Source: Agathobacter rectalis ATCC 33656 (lineage in GTDB: Bacteria > Bacillota > Clostridia > Lachnospirales > Lachnospiraceae). Taken from it: 64,000 nucleotides of DNA. Each line of letters opens with the position of its first letter. Positions within the stretch are counted from its first letter, which is position 1. The position numbers and the translations under genes are program-made. The stretch spans positions 868,001 to 932,000 of the forward strand of contig NC_012781.1 in the NCBI RefSeq assembly GCF_000020605.1. Direction: 5' to 3'. The notes beneath the pieces are model-generated. The model was not told the origin of the DNA. It saw only the letters and a list, made by a program, of their open reading frames with translations, and made no database searches. Of the stretch, positions 8,671-17,783 are shown one piece after another.

Positions 8671-10368
8671 ATGAAAAAGAGATTAGTAGCACTTACTCTT
8701 GTTGCAGCTATGGCACTTGGCATGACTGCTTGTGGAAGCAAGAGCGAGGGCAAAATATCTACTAACGACACATCTGCTAACGGCACTTCTCATACTGCTG
8801 TATCAGCAGGCGTAGACTGGACAGGCTATGATGAGTTAGTAGAATCTATCCGTACAGAAGCAGATCTTGCAAAGCGTGCAGAGATGATGCACCAGGCAGA
8901 GGATATGCTTATGGATACATGGTGTGTTATTCCACTTTACTACTACAATGACCAGTATATGCTCAAGGATTATGTCACAGACGTATACTCAACAGTAGAG
9001 GGTATGAAATACTTCTACAATGCAAAGAACACAAAGAATGCCGGAAAGTTAAACATCTTCATGGCATCAGAGCCTGATCATATCGATCCTGCATTAAACA
9101 GTACTGTTGACGGCGGATGTCTTGCAGTAAACAGCTTTGAGGGTCTTATGCGTTACAACGCTGAGGGCAAGCTTGAGCCTGCATGTGCAGAGAGCTATGA
9201 GGTTTCTGAGGATGGCCTCACATACACATTCACAATGCGTGACGGTCTTAAGTGGTCAAACGGTGATGAGCTTACTGCAAAGGATTTCGAGTGGTCTTGG
9301 AGGAGAGCTGCAGATCCTAAGACAGCTGCAGATTACAGCTACCTTTGCGCAGTATTCGCAGGATATGATGATACAAAGGGTCTTGCTGCTGATGATGTAG
9401 TAGCTTCTGATGATGGAAAGACTCTTACTGTCAAGCTTAAAGCAGTTACACCATACTTCCTTGACTTATGTGCATTCCCATTCTTCTTCCCTGTAAACCA
9501 GAAGTCAGTAGAGGGAAATGATGACTGGGCAAACGATGCAAGCGACAAGTTCGTTACAAACGGTGCATTCACACTCAAGGAGTGGAAGCATGATTCAAGC
9601 ATGACATATGTTAAGAATCCTAACTATTGGGATGCTGACAATGTAACAGTTGATGAGATGAACGTAATGCTTACATCTGATGATGTTTCAGCTTACACAG
9701 CTTACCAGAACGGTGACCTTGATTTCATCGATACAGTTCCTACAGCCGAGATTGAGGCAGCTAAGAAGACAAGCGAGTTCTACACAGTTGACAACCTTGG
9801 AACATACTACGTAGGCTTCAACATTAACTCTAAGCTCTACTCAGAACTTGGATTAGATGCTGACCAGGCTAAGGTATTCAGAAAAGCAATCTGTCTTCTT
9901 ATCGATCGTCAGTACATTATCGATACAATCGCCCAGGGCGGACAGAAGATTGCCACAACATTTATCCCAGAGGGCGTTACAGATGGTAACGGTGGCGAGT
10001 TCAAGAACAAAGATTACTACGGCACAGATTACGATAAGAACTTTGAGGAGGCTAAAGAGCTTCTTGCTTCTATCGGATTATTAGATGAGAGCACAGGTCA
10101 GGTAAACCAGACTGTCGAGTTCTCATACCTTGTAAACAACTCAGAGTCAAATGTAAAGATTGGTGAGGCTATTCAGGCAGATCTTTCAAAGGTAGGTATC
10201 AACTTAAAGGTTGAGCAGCAGGAGTGGAACGTATTCCTTAACAGCCGTAAGGACGGACAGTTTGATTTCGCCCGTGAGGGATGGCTTATGGATTACAACG
10301 ATCCAATCAACATGCTTGAGATGTTCACAACAAAATCAGGTAACAACGATATGCAGTTCGGTCGTTAA
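8671..10368 (+). CDS. oppA: Oligopeptide-binding lipoprotein OppA, apparently circularly permuted
   Basis: Extracellular peptide receptor of the importer, 565 residues, with a lipoprotein signal (LGMTAC, lipidated Cys21) and a Ser/Thr-rich linker (22-47). Oddity: residues 48-118 (VDWTGYDELVESI ... CVIPLYYYNDQYMLKDYV ... GMKYFYNA) match what is normally the C-terminal end of family 5 binding proteins. The usual N-terminal start (KLNIFMASEPDHIDPALNS) comes only at ~126, and the protein stops at GNNDMQFGR, exactly where the relocated segment would normally follow. Order is therefore C-end, N-domain, body. The total content of a complete binding protein is kept, so it may well be functional. AGGAGG site 9 bases before the ATG; no leftover of the missing end lies downstream. 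Confidence 0.9.
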   Translation: MKKRLVALTLVAAMALGMTACGSKSEGKISTNDTSANGTSHTAVSAGVDWTGYDELVESIRTEADLAKRAEMMHQAEDMLMDTWCVIPLYYYNDQYMLKDYVTDVYSTVEGMKYFYNAKNTKNAGKLNIFMASEPDHIDPALNSTVDGGCLAVNSFEGLMRYNAEGKLEPACAESYEVSEDGLTYTFTMRDGLKWSNGDELTAKDFEWSWRRAADPKTAADYSYLCAVFAGYDDTKGLAADDVVASDDGKTLTVKLKAVTPYFLDLCAFPFFFPVNQKSVEGNDDWANDASDKFVTNGAFTLKEWKHDSSMTYVKNPNYWDADNVTVDEMNVMLTSDDVSAYTAYQNGDLDFIDTVPTAEIEAAKKTSEFYTVDNLGTYYVGFNINSKLYSELGLDADQAKVFRKAICLLIDRQYIIDTIAQGGQKIATTFIPEGVTDGNGGEFKNKDYYGTDYDKNFEEAKELLASIGLLDESTGQVNQTVEFSYLVNNSESNVKIGEAIQADLSKVGINLKVEQQEWNVFLNSRKDGQFDFAREGWLMDYNDPINMLEMFTTKSGNNDMQFGR

Positions 10369-10440
10369 TCTGATTTTGCTATCATAACAAAGCCGCTCGT
10401 GCCATTCGCACGACGATGCGAATAACATGCAGAGTATATA

Positions 10441-10476
10441 GGAAGTCATACAGCTATTGTATGGCTTCCTTTTTTT
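10441..10476 (+). terminator. Terminator of the opp operon
   Basis: 12-base stem GGAAGTCATACA / TGTATGGCTTCC (one G-T pair), 5-base loop, then seven T. A smaller hairpin ATTCGCA / TGCGAAT precedes it at 10404-10423. Confidence 0.9.
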
Positions 10477-10582
10477 GCGTTTAAAGTGGGCTTTTCAGAG
10501 CGAAAAAAGGCTCTTTAAAAAAATATGATAATGGTGTAGAATTGTTATTATATAGTTTTAGAATGATGTTTGAGGGTGTGTG

Positions 10583-11356
10583 ATGATTTTAGGACTAAGT
10601 GATACGGAAAAGAAATTTAAGTCAGCGATGGATACGGCGGGTGCCGACATGACAGTGGTCAACAGCTGGCTTAAGTTGTATGTCAAAACCAAAAAGAATT
10701 CCTCCGGTGTTGCAAAGCGCTATTATGGCGTGAAGACAGGCTTAAGCAGTCTGCTTTCAGATTTAAAGGAGCTTGAGCAACAAGTTATCGGGTATTGTGA
10801 GCTCACAGGAACAGACCGGAAGCACTTTGGAGAGCTGATAAAGGCTTGCAAAGCGAAAAGCGGCATGTTTGACGATGAATTTTTAATCAGCAAGGTGGAC
10901 ACGGATTTTCACACGACTCTGGACTCTGTTGTAAAGCAGGGGGAGAGATATCTGTCATCCTTTGACAACGGTATCATTTTACAGAGTGAGATAGAGAATC
11001 TGATACACCTGACAAATGAGGGGCTTGAAAGGAAAAAGCCTGATTTGTTTGCTCTGTCATATTTCTATCTGGGGCACAGCAACAAAGAGCTTGCAGAGCT
11101 AAATTTCACACAAAAGACTAAGAGAGTGCATGAGATATATTACGAGGAGTTCTGGAAGGATATATTAAAGCAGCTTGAGGCATGTGTGAAGCAGGCTGAG
11201 GCCATAAACGATAAGTATGAGGGCACGACAGACCGGCGCACGGCAAGGATACTGTCGGAGCTTAATCCGCTGCTTGTGGGTGTTACAAAGCAATGGGAGC
11301 CGGAACAGACAGCAGAATACATACTGCGCGATATGTGCAGGATATTCAGGGATTGA
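10583..11356 (+). CDS. Hypothetical helical protein
   Basis: 257 residues, no signal or membrane segment, predicted mostly helical with many Lys, Glu and Leu. ATG 10583 follows GAGGG; a GTG just upstream is less well placed. I do not recognise the family. Segments such as ALSYFYLGHSNKELAELNF and KRVHEIYYEEFWKDILKQLE look like packed helices. It is followed at short distance by a membrane-anchored Gln-rich protein and a DUF1653 protein, all on the same strand, so the three may form one operon of unknown purpose. Confidence 0.65.
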   Translation: MILGLSDTEKKFKSAMDTAGADMTVVNSWLKLYVKTKKNSSGVAKRYYGVKTGLSSLLSDLKELEQQVIGYCELTGTDRKHFGELIKACKAKSGMFDDEFLISKVDTDFHTTLDSVVKQGERYLSSFDNGIILQSEIENLIHLTNEGLERKKPDLFALSYFYLGHSNKELAELNFTQKTKRVHEIYYEEFWKDILKQLEACVKQAEAINDKYEGTTDRRTARILSELNPLLVGVTKQWEPEQTAEYILRDMCRIFRD

Positions 11357-11389
11357 CATAGAAAATGCAGATTGATAAAGGAGCAGAAT

Positions 11390-11992
11390 ATGGATGTTAT
11401 AATTTGGGCAATTATCTTAGGAGCTGTTTTTTACATTAACAAAAAATCAAAGAGCGCAGGCAGTAAAAACACGCAGCCAAACAAACCGAGACCGCAGCAG
11501 AAGCAGATACAGCAGATATGGAACAGCATGCAGAATACAGTTCAGTCGGGTATGAATGCATTGAACCAGACATGTCAGCAGAAATCACAGCCACAGATGC
11601 AGCAGAGAGTACAGCAGCCTCAGAGACCACGGATGCAGCAGAGAGTACAGCCACAGCAGAGAGTACAGCCACAGCAGAGAGTACAGCAGAGCAATCCGGA
11701 TATAGTGCAGAGGGCCGTGAAAAATAACGCACGCTTTGCGGATGATACGACACAAAAAGAGCTTGAGGCTATGCACGGACATAGCGAGGCACAGCAGAGG
11801 ATGGCTCAGGAGCACTCAAGAAACTGCCAGACACTGCATACCAAAGCGGCAGACGGTGCAAAGATTATAGAGGCTGAGACACAGAGCATGTTTGGCAGTG
11901 TTGAGGATCTGATTGCCATGGGATACAGTGGCAATCTGGAGTTTGAGAGAGATTTCCTTGGGGAAGGCTTAGACATGATTAACAACTTTTAA
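11390..11992 (+). CDS. Membrane-anchored Gln-rich repeat protein
   Basis: 200 residues starting at ATG 11390 six bases after AAAGGAG. It has one N-terminal membrane segment (MDVIIWAIILGAVFYI), then a basic stretch, then a low-complexity Gln/Pro/Arg/Val region with repeated QQRVQP units (see the repeat at 11597-11686), and a more ordered C-terminal part with short helices. The membrane anchor followed directly by Lys residues predicts a cytoplasmic bulk. I do not recognise it. Position suggests co-transcription with the genes on either side. Confidence 0.65.
   Translation: MDVIIWAIILGAVFYINKKSKSAGSKNTQPNKPRPQQKQIQQIWNSMQNTVQSGMNALNQTCQQKSQPQMQQRVQQPQRPRMQQRVQPQQRVQPQQRVQQSNPDIVQRAVKNNARFADDTTQKELEAMHGHSEAQQRMAQEHSRNCQTLHTKAADGAKIIEAETQSMFGSVEDLIAMGYSGNLEFERDFLGEGLDMINNF
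11597..11686 (+). repeat. Imperfect tandem repeat inside the Gln-rich gene
   Basis: Units containing CAGCAGAGAGTACAG recur four times; the last three are 18-base perfect tandem units (ACAGCAGAGAGTACAGCC). In-frame units keep the reading frame whatever their number, so repeat-number changes would alter only the length of the linker. Confidence 0.8.
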
Positions 11993-12013
11993 ATAATATG
12001 AAAAGAGGCAGAA

Positions 12014-12607
12014 ATGATGGACAGAACACCAAAGCCCGGAGAGCTTTACAGGCACTTTAAGAATAAGCTGTATCAGATAGTTACAGTGGCGACACATTCA
12101 GAGACAGGGGAAAAGCTTGTGATTTATCAGGCTTTATATGATGATTTTGGGATATACGCCAGACCACTCGACATGTTTGTAAGCGAGGTGGACCATGAGA
12201 AATATCCTGATGTGAAGCAGAAATACAGATTTGAGAAGATCACACTTAAGGATAAGCCGGAGGATATGTCGGGAAAGAGTATCTCTTTGAGCACTAATGC
12301 GATTGCAGCTAATGCACCTGAAGCTGTGAGTGTTCAGACACAGGCATGTTATGAGCCGGCACCGGATGCAGATGAAGGCCAGGCACCGGATCCGCGTTTG
12401 CTGGAGTTCCTTGATGCGGATACCTTTGAAGAGAAGTACAATATACTTATTTCAATGAGGGATATCATAACCGACCGCCTTATAGATGACATAGCGGTGG
12501 TTATGGATGTTGTAGTTCCTGAGGGCCCATTGCAAAAGCGGTATGATGATTTAAAGAATACGATAAAGACCAGGCAGTACTATGAATTTTCCAATCGGCT
12601 CAGATAG
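12014..12607 (+). CDS. DUF1653 domain protein with C-terminal extension
   Basis: 197 residues. Residues ~6-70 ([20 protein letters not shown] through [12 protein letters not shown]) are a clear DUF1653 domain, a small beta fold common in bacteria with unknown function. After a variable linker (about 80-125) comes a helical tail ([18 protein letters not shown] ... [13 protein letters not shown]). Such tails occur in several Clostridia members of the family. Two start codons in tandem (12014 and 12017) lie after AGAGGCAG. Its last 28 bases overlap the end of the convergent CYTH gene. Confidence 0.8.
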   Translation: MMDRTPKPGELYRHFKNKLYQIVTVATHSETGEKLVIYQALYDDFGIYARPLDMFVSEVDHEKYPDVKQKYRFEKITLKDKPEDMSGKSISLSTNAIAANAPEAVSVQTQACYEPAPDADEGQAPDPRLLEFLDADTFEEKYNILISMRDIITDRLIDDIAVVMDVVVPEGPLQKRYDDLKNTIKTRQYYEFSNRLR

Positions 12608-13032
12608 CTGTTGTGATATTTGCCGGATTCAGTGACATCCTCGCCAAACCAGTCAGGCGCTGTGAATTCATTTGCTGCGTCGACAGAGTCGAATTCAACC
12701 TCCACGAGTGTAAGAGGAGCCAGATCACCCTCAAATACATCAAGCTCTGCGGTCAGACCACCGTCAAGAGGTATGAGATAGCGTGTCTTTTCGATGAGAC
12801 GACCGTCAATCTTTTGGACAAGATGGTCGTAGGCTTCTTTTGTGAGAGGAAGATTGTACTCCTCGCGCACCATAAGACCGGCTCCCTTGTAGGTCATATA
12901 ATAGCTGTCATTTGAGCGTCTGACTCTGACAACAGGCGAGGTGCACAGATAGCCCTGGGCGATTTTTTTGCTCGCGTAGCTGTCTAAATTGGAAGGAAGC
13001 TGTTTAAGTAAGTATTTTCTTTCGATTTCCAT
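12580..13032 (-). CDS. CYTH domain protein (triphosphate tunnel family)
   Basis: 150 residues beginning MEIERKYLL, the ExExK hallmark of the CYTH superfamily. Further family features are the RVRR basic strand, YYMTYKG, the EKTRYLIP strand and the acidic [19 protein letters not shown] segment that binds metal. Members hydrolyse inorganic triphosphate or thiamine triphosphate, or act as class IV adenylyl cyclases; short bacterial proteins like this one usually are triphosphatases. AAAGG precedes the ATG. It overlaps the convergent DUF1653 gene at the 3' end by 28 bases. Confidence 0.9.
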   Translation of the reverse strand: MEIERKYLLKQLPSNLDSYASKKIAQGYLCTSPVVRVRRSNDSYYMTYKGAGLMVREEYNLPLTKEAYDHLVQKIDGRLIEKTRYLIPLDGGLTAELDVFEGDLAPLTLVEVEFDSVDAANEFTAPDWFGEDVTESGKYHNSYLSRLENS

Positions 13033-13221
13033 GGTATATCCTTTCAGGTTACTGGTAGATTTATAGTTACGGTTTATACTTTTGTTTTACCCTCATATCA
13101 TTTATATATGATTATAATGACCGGTATTTAAAAATTCAAGGACGAACCGCAGCTTTTTATAGTATGATTAAAGGGTCAAAAGGTATCATAGTATTATCAA
13201 AGAAAAATAAAGGAGAAAAAT

Positions 13222-13767
13222 ATGATTAAAGTAGGAATTTTTATGGCAGACGGCTGTGAGGAGATTGAAGGACTTACAGTAGTCGATATAGTTAGAAGAG
13301 CAAAGCTTGAGATTGAAACCATATCAATCACGGAAAAAGCCGAGGTGACAAGCTCTCATCAGGTGACATTTAAGACAGATACCACAAAGGCACAGGCTGA
13401 TTTTGACAGCTACGATGCAATCGTACTGCCGGGAGGCATGCCGGGTACATTAAACCTCGGTGCTGATGAGACCGTAGTAAAGACAATTAAGAGATTCGCC
13501 GCTGAGGGAAAGCTTGTTGCAGCGATATGTGCAGCGCCTAGCGTGCTCGGTGAGAATCATATACTTGAGGGCAAAAAAGCTACCTGTCATCCGGGTTTTG
13601 AGGAAAAGCTGCTCGGTGCACAGTGGCTTGAGCAGCCTGTAGTTGTGGACGGCAATGTGATTACAAGTCGTGGAATGGGAACAGCTATTGCGTTTGCACT
13701 CGAGCTTGTCAGATACTTCACAGACGATGCCACAGTAGAGCATATTCGACAGGGACTGGTATACTAG
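13222..13767 (+). CDS. DJ-1/PfpI family protein
   Basis: 181 residues of the DJ-1/ThiJ type. The conserved Glu16 (MADGCEEIEG) and the nucleophile-elbow Cys103 in AAICAAPSVLG are present, as is the HPGFE segment that supplies the His. The best-known relatives are bacterial YajL/DJ-1 with chaperone, glyoxalase or deglycase-type activities, and the exact reaction is disputed. AAGGAG precedes the ATG. It is monocistronic and shares a bidirectional terminator with the convergent SASP gene. A stress-protection role is a reasonable inference. Confidence 0.9.
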   Translation: MIKVGIFMADGCEEIEGLTVVDIVRRAKLEIETISITEKAEVTSSHQVTFKTDTTKAQADFDSYDAIVLPGGMPGTLNLGADETVVKTIKRFAAEGKLVAAICAAPSVLGENHILEGKKATCHPGFEEKLLGAQWLEQPVVVDGNVITSRGMGTAIAFALELVRYFTDDATVEHIRQGLVY

Positions 13768-13791
13768 ACCGGCAAGCCCTGTATTATAACA

Positions 13792-13834
13792 AAAGAGGTC
13801 ACACACCAAACCCCATGGTGCGCGGCCTCTTTTT
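13792..13834 (+). terminator. Bidirectional terminator between DJ-1 and SASP genes
   Basis: AAAGAGG...CCTCTTTT outer stem with an inner CACC/GGTG stem, flanked by A and T runs on the two sides, between convergent genes. Confidence 0.75.
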
Positions 13835-13879
13835 ATGCTTGCATTTGAAGCGTACATTTGAAGCCTGCTATTGCAGAGC

Positions 13880-14080
13880 TTATTTCATCTGCTGCTCCTG
13901 CTTCATGATCATCTGCTTGACCATCTCGCCACCGATTGAACCGGCCTGCTTAGAAGTAAGGTCACCGTTGTAGCCCTCTTTTAAAGGAACTCCAAGCTCT
14001 GAAGCAACCTCTTCCTTGAAACGGCTCATAGCCTCTTTTGCCTCCGGTACAGAAGCCTTTTTACTACTTGATGCTGCCAT
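13880..14080 (-). CDS. Small acid-soluble spore protein, alpha/beta type
   Basis: 66-residue DNA-binding spore protein that coats and protects DNA in the dormant spore. The family core is clear: AMSRFKEEVASELGVPL (the EVASELGV part is the usual site cut by the GPR germination protease) and GYNGDLTSKQAGSIGGEMV. AAGGAGGT lies 9 bases before the ATG. Expression should depend on the forespore factor sigma-G; CATACAC-like sequences lie upstream but I could not fix a convincing -35. Its presence marks the organism as a spore former. Confidence 0.95.
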   Translation of the reverse strand: MAASSSKKASVPEAKEAMSRFKEEVASELGVPLKEGYNGDLTSKQAGSIGGEMVKQMIMKQEQQMK

Positions 14081-14221
14081 AATGCAATACCTCCTTTTAA
14101 AACGTTATACACAAGCTGTATGTGTATGGAAATATTATGCCGTAAAATGACAAAAATATGTTTTGGTATTGCTGACAATTTATGGAATTATACACAAAAG
14201 CAAATTTAATGTAAAAAACAC

Positions 14222-14250
14222 TGGAAATAGTGGATTTGTTGTGTTATAAT
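14222..14250 (+). promoter_or_regulatory. Promoter of tig
   Basis: Extended -10 TGTTATAAT ending at 14250 with a weak -35 (TGGAAA, 14222) at 17 bases. The start lies ~90 bases downstream. Confidence 0.6.
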
Positions 14251-14347
14251 CATCCAATGACTGGGCTTAGCAGTTTAAAAAGCATGCCCACATTACATTT
14301 GATGTACATACCATTCATATATATTTTTAAGGAGGATAACGATTGAC

Positions 14348-15679
14348 ATGAGTGTACAGGTTGAGAATTTAGAGCATAATATGGCGAAGCTTACTATTGA
14401 GGTAGCAGCTGAGGAATTAGAGAAAGCATTGGATTCTGCATATCAGAAGCAGAAGAAACAGATTAGTGTACCTGGATTCCGTAAAGGAAAAGTGCCAAGA
14501 GCTATGATTGAGAAAATGTATGGAGCAGGTGTGTTCTACGAGGATGCAGCAAACATTCTTATGCAGCAGACATACGCAGGTGCAGTTGACGAGAGCGGTG
14601 TTGACATTGTTTCACGCCCAACAGTTGAGGTTACTCAGATTGAGAAGGGACAGCCTTTCATCTACACAGCAGAGGTTGCTGTAAGACCTGAGGTTACTCT
14701 TGGTAAGTACATGGGCGTTACAGTTACAAAGATCGACACATCAGTTTCTGATGAAGAGGTTGACGCTGAGCTTGAGAACCAGAGAAACAAAAATGCAAGA
14801 ACAGTTACAGTTACAGATCGTCCTGTAGCAGAGGGAGATACAGCAGTTATCGACTTTGAGGGATTTGTTGACGGAGTAGCTTTCGAGGGTGGAAAGGGTG
14901 AGAATCATCCATTAGAGATTGGTTCACACACATTCATCGATACATTCGAGGATCAGTTAGTAGGAAAGAACACAGGCGATGAGGTTGAGGTCAATGTAAC
15001 ATTCCCTGAGAAGTATCAGGCAGAAGACCTTGCAGGAAAGCCGGCTACATTCAAGGTTAAGATCAACGAGATCAAGGCTAAGGAGCTTCCAGAGCTTGAT
15101 GATGAGTTTGCACAGGATGCAGCAGGTGTTGATACATTAGCTGAGTACAAAGAGGAAATCAAAAAGAACCTCACAGAGAAGAAAGAGACAGAAGCTAAGA
15201 AGACTAAAGAGGATGAGGCTATCCAGAAGATTATCGACAAGTCAAAGATGGATCTTCCTGAGGCAATGATTGAGACACAGTGTGAGACAATGGTTGAGGA
15301 GTTCGCTCAGAGAATCGCACAGAGCGGTCTTACAATGGAGCAGTACTTACAGTTCTCAGGCATGACAGTTGACCAGCTTAAGGATCAGGTTCGTCCTGAG
15401 GCTACAACACGTATCCAGAGCAGCCTTGTACTTGAGCAGATTGCCAAGGAGGAAAACATCGAGGTTACTGATGCAGATATCGATGCTGAGGTAGAGAAGA
15501 TGGCTAAGGCATACGGCATGGAGGCTGATAAGCTTAAAGAGTACATGGGAGATGCTGAGAAGGAGTCTATGAAGAAAGACATTGCTATCACAAAGGCCGT
15601 AGATCTTATCATGGACAACGTTAAAGAGCGTGCAAAGGCAAAGAAAAAGGCTGATGCAGAAGAGTCTACAGAAGAATAA
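14348..15679 (+). CDS. tig: Trigger factor
   Basis: Ribosome-bound chaperone and peptidyl-prolyl isomerase, 443 residues, the usual length. The N-terminal ribosome-binding domain carries the signature PGFRKGKVPR (about residue 43), the central FKBP-type domain has VIDFEGFVDGVAFEGG, and the C-terminal helical chaperone arms run from ~250. AAGGAGG is about 11 bases before the ATG. Followed by clpP and clpX, the conserved order in bacteria; a 13-base stem hairpin separates tig from clpP and limits read-through. Confidence 0.97.
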   Translation: MSVQVENLEHNMAKLTIEVAAEELEKALDSAYQKQKKQISVPGFRKGKVPRAMIEKMYGAGVFYEDAANILMQQTYAGAVDESGVDIVSRPTVEVTQIEKGQPFIYTAEVAVRPEVTLGKYMGVTVTKIDTSVSDEEVDAELENQRNKNARTVTVTDRPVAEGDTAVIDFEGFVDGVAFEGGKGENHPLEIGSHTFIDTFEDQLVGKNTGDEVEVNVTFPEKYQAEDLAGKPATFKVKINEIKAKELPELDDEFAQDAAGVDTLAEYKEEIKKNLTEKKETEAKKTKEDEAIQKIIDKSKMDLPEAMIETQCETMVEEFAQRIAQSGLTMEQYLQFSGMTVDQLKDQVRPEATTRIQSSLVLEQIAKEENIEVTDADIDAEVEKMAKAYGMEADKLKEYMGDAEKESMKKDIAITKAVDLIMDNVKERAKAKKKADAEESTEE

Positions 15680-15702
15680 GATTTTTGAATCAAGATTTGA
15701 TT

Positions 15703-15739
15703 GACTGGCTCAGAAGCCTATTTTCTGAGCCGGTCTTTT
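15703..15739 (+). terminator. Terminator between tig and clpP
   Basis: 13-base stem GACTGGCTCAGAA / TTCTGAGCCGGTC (one G-T pair), 7-base loop, then TTTT. Only four T, so partial read-through into clpP is likely. Confidence 0.75.
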
Positions 15740-15765
15740 GAGCTTTTATAAAGGAGGTATTTTAT

Positions 15766-16347
15766 ATGAGTTTAGTACCATATGTCATTGAACAGACCAG
15801 CAGAGGAGAGCGCAACTACGACATTTACTCCAGATTATTAAAAGATCGTATCATTTTCCTTGGAGAGGAAGTAAATGAGACAACAGCCAGCCTTGTTGTT
15901 GCCCAGCTTTTATTCCTTGAGTCCGAGGATCCGAATAAGGATATCCACCTTTACATCAATTCACCGGGTGGAATGGTTACAGCAGGACTTGCTATTTACG
16001 ATACTATGCAGTACATCAAGTGTGATGTTTCAACAATCTGTATCGGTCTTGCAGCAAGCATGGGAGCTTTCCTTCTTGCAGGCGGTGCAAAGGGCAAGAG
16101 ATATGCTCTTCCAAATGCAGAGATTATGATTCATCAGCCATCTGGCGGTGCAAAGGGTCAGGCTACTGAGATTCAGATTGCTGCAGAAAATATTTTAAAG
16201 ACAAAGAAGAGATTAAACGAAATTTTAGCAGCCAATACAGGCAAGCCATACGAGACAATTGCAGCTGATACAGAGCGAGACAACTATATGTCAGCACAGG
16301 AAGCCGCAGAGTATGGTCTCATAGACAGTGTAATAACAAACAGATAA
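15766..16347 (+). CDS. clpP: ATP-dependent Clp protease proteolytic subunit
   Basis: Serine protease that forms the double-ring chamber of the Clp protease, 193 residues. The triad is visible: Ser98 in LAASMGA, His123 in MIHQPSGG and Asp172 in DTERDNYM. The oligomer-handle helix is intact and the length typical. AAGGAGG lies just before the ATG. It works with ClpX encoded immediately downstream, 68 bases away. I saw no CtsR box upstream. Confidence 0.98.
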   Translation: MSLVPYVIEQTSRGERNYDIYSRLLKDRIIFLGEEVNETTASLVVAQLLFLESEDPNKDIHLYINSPGGMVTAGLAIYDTMQYIKCDVSTICIGLAASMGAFLLAGGAKGKRYALPNAEIMIHQPSGGAKGQATEIQIAAENILKTKKRLNEILAANTGKPYETIAADTERDNYMSAQEAAEYGLIDSVITNR

Positions 16348-16368
16348 TCAGAAGTTAGATGAATTTAA

Positions 16369-16394
16369 GAGGGTACCCCATATGGGATGCCCTC
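16369..16394 (+). promoter_or_regulatory. Hairpin between clpP and clpX
   Basis: GAGGG / CCCTC outer stem and CCC / GGG inner stem, no T run. Probably an RNA-processing or stability element rather than a terminator. Confidence 0.4.
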
Positions 16395-16415
16395 ATGCAA
16401 TAAAAGGAGTTAATA

Positions 16416-17687
16416 ATGGCAGGAAAAAACGACGGAAAGATTCGCTGCTCATTTTGCGGTAAGACACAGGACCAGGTAAATCGTTTGATTTCCGGACCTA
16501 ATGGAGCTTTTATCTGCGATGAGTGTATAGATATATGTGCCGAGATTCTTGAGGAAGAAGGCGTAGATGGCCATGAGGACAAAAGCAGCGCTAAGGATGA
16601 TATAAATCTTGTTACTCCGGAGGAGCTTAAGGCGTTTCTGGACGATTATGTAATAGGACAGGACCAGGCAAAGAAGGTGCTTTCGGTTGCTGTTTACAAT
16701 CACTATAAGAGAGTTCTGGCAGGTGATACATCAGATGTAGAGCTTCAGAAGAGTAATATTCTCATGCTTGGACCTACAGGCTCAGGAAAGACACTTCTTG
16801 CGCAGACACTTGCCAGAGTGATAAATGTTCCATTTGCTATCGCTGATGCTACAACACTTACAGAGGCAGGATACGTAGGTGAGGATGTGGAGAATATCCT
16901 ATTAAAGCTTATTCAGGCGGCAGATTATGATATCGAGCGTGCAGAGCATGGTATCATTTATATAGATGAGATAGATAAAATTACAAAGAAATCAGAGAAT
17001 GTCTCAATCACCAGAGATGTGTCAGGCGAGGGTGTACAGCAGGCTCTTTTAAAGATTCTTGAGGGCACAGAAGCATCTGTACCGCCACAGGGCGGAAGAA
17101 AGCATCCGCAGCAGGAGCTTATTCCTATTGATACTACTAATATACTTTTTATCTGCGGTGGAGCATTTGATGGTCTGGAAAAAATTATCGACAGTCGTAT
17201 GGATACATCATCTATAGGCTTCAATTCAGATGTAAAGTCAAAGACAGAGCTCAATGTAGGAGAGGCGTTTAAGCATGCACTTCCACAGGATTTTGTAAAG
17301 TTTGGATTGATTCCTGAGTTTATCGGACGTGTACCTATTACCGTTTCTCTCGAGGCACTCGACAGGGATGCACTTATCCGTATACTTAAGGAGCCTAAGA
17401 ACTCGCTTATCAAGCAGTACACCAAGCTTTTTGAACTTGACGGAGTAGGTCTTGAGTTCACAGACGATGCAGTAAATGCCATCGCTGACAAGGCACTTGA
17501 GAGAAAGACAGGAGCCAGAGGACTTCGTGCCATCATGGAGGCTGTTATGCTTGACCTTATGTATCGTATACCATCAGACAAGAGCATCAGCAAGTGCGTA
17601 ATCGACAAGGATACAGTTGAGGAAAACTTAAAGCTTGATGGTGATTGCGTGCCTGAGGCATATATCGAGGAAAAAGCGGCATCGTAA
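16416..17687 (+). CDS. clpX: ClpX unfoldase
   Basis: AAA+ ATPase that recognises, unfolds and feeds substrates to ClpP. 423 residues: N-terminal C4 zinc domain ([11 protein letters not shown] ... CDECIDIC), Walker A GPTGSGKT, pore loop GYVGED, Walker [10 protein letters not shown], sensor 1 region ([12 protein letters not shown]), the ClpP-docking segment IGF in [10 protein letters not shown], and the sensor 2 arginine in [15 protein letters not shown] precedes the ATG. Second gene of the clpP-clpX unit. Confidence 0.98.
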   Translation: MAGKNDGKIRCSFCGKTQDQVNRLISGPNGAFICDECIDICAEILEEEGVDGHEDKSSAKDDINLVTPEELKAFLDDYVIGQDQAKKVLSVAVYNHYKRVLAGDTSDVELQKSNILMLGPTGSGKTLLAQTLARVINVPFAIADATTLTEAGYVGEDVENILLKLIQAADYDIERAEHGIIYIDEIDKITKKSENVSITRDVSGEGVQQALLKILEGTEASVPPQGGRKHPQQELIPIDTTNILFICGGAFDGLEKIIDSRMDTSSIGFNSDVKSKTELNVGEAFKHALPQDFVKFGLIPEFIGRVPITVSLEALDRDALIRILKEPKNSLIKQYTKLFELDGVGLEFTDDAVNAIADKALERKTGARGLRAIMEAVMLDLMYRIPSDKSISKCVIDKDTVEENLKLDGDCVPEAYIEEKAAS

Positions 17688-17783
17688 GTACATGGCGGTA
17701 TTTTACAAAAGATACAGCATCGGATAATATAAATTGCACAGCGGTTTGTTATGCATGGCTGTGCAATAATACAGGAGATATAA

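Noticed and set aside
11597-11686. CRISPR-like short repeats
   Set aside because: No spacers; units are contiguous, in frame with a coding sequence. The same holds for 46939-47080 and 51531-51599. No CRISPR array in the window.
11518-11727. Second-frame frame rich in Ala-Glu-Ser-Thr in the Gln-rich gene
   Set aside because: It is only the other-frame reading of the tandem repeat, without start signals.
12613-12915. Forward frame opposite the CYTH gene
   Set aside because: Antisense shadow; the reverse-strand protein has the CYTH motifs and a ribosome site.
13174-13180. Single CtsR-like heptad GGTCAAA before the DJ-1 gene
   Set aside because: CtsR needs two direct heptads with three bases between; only one is present.
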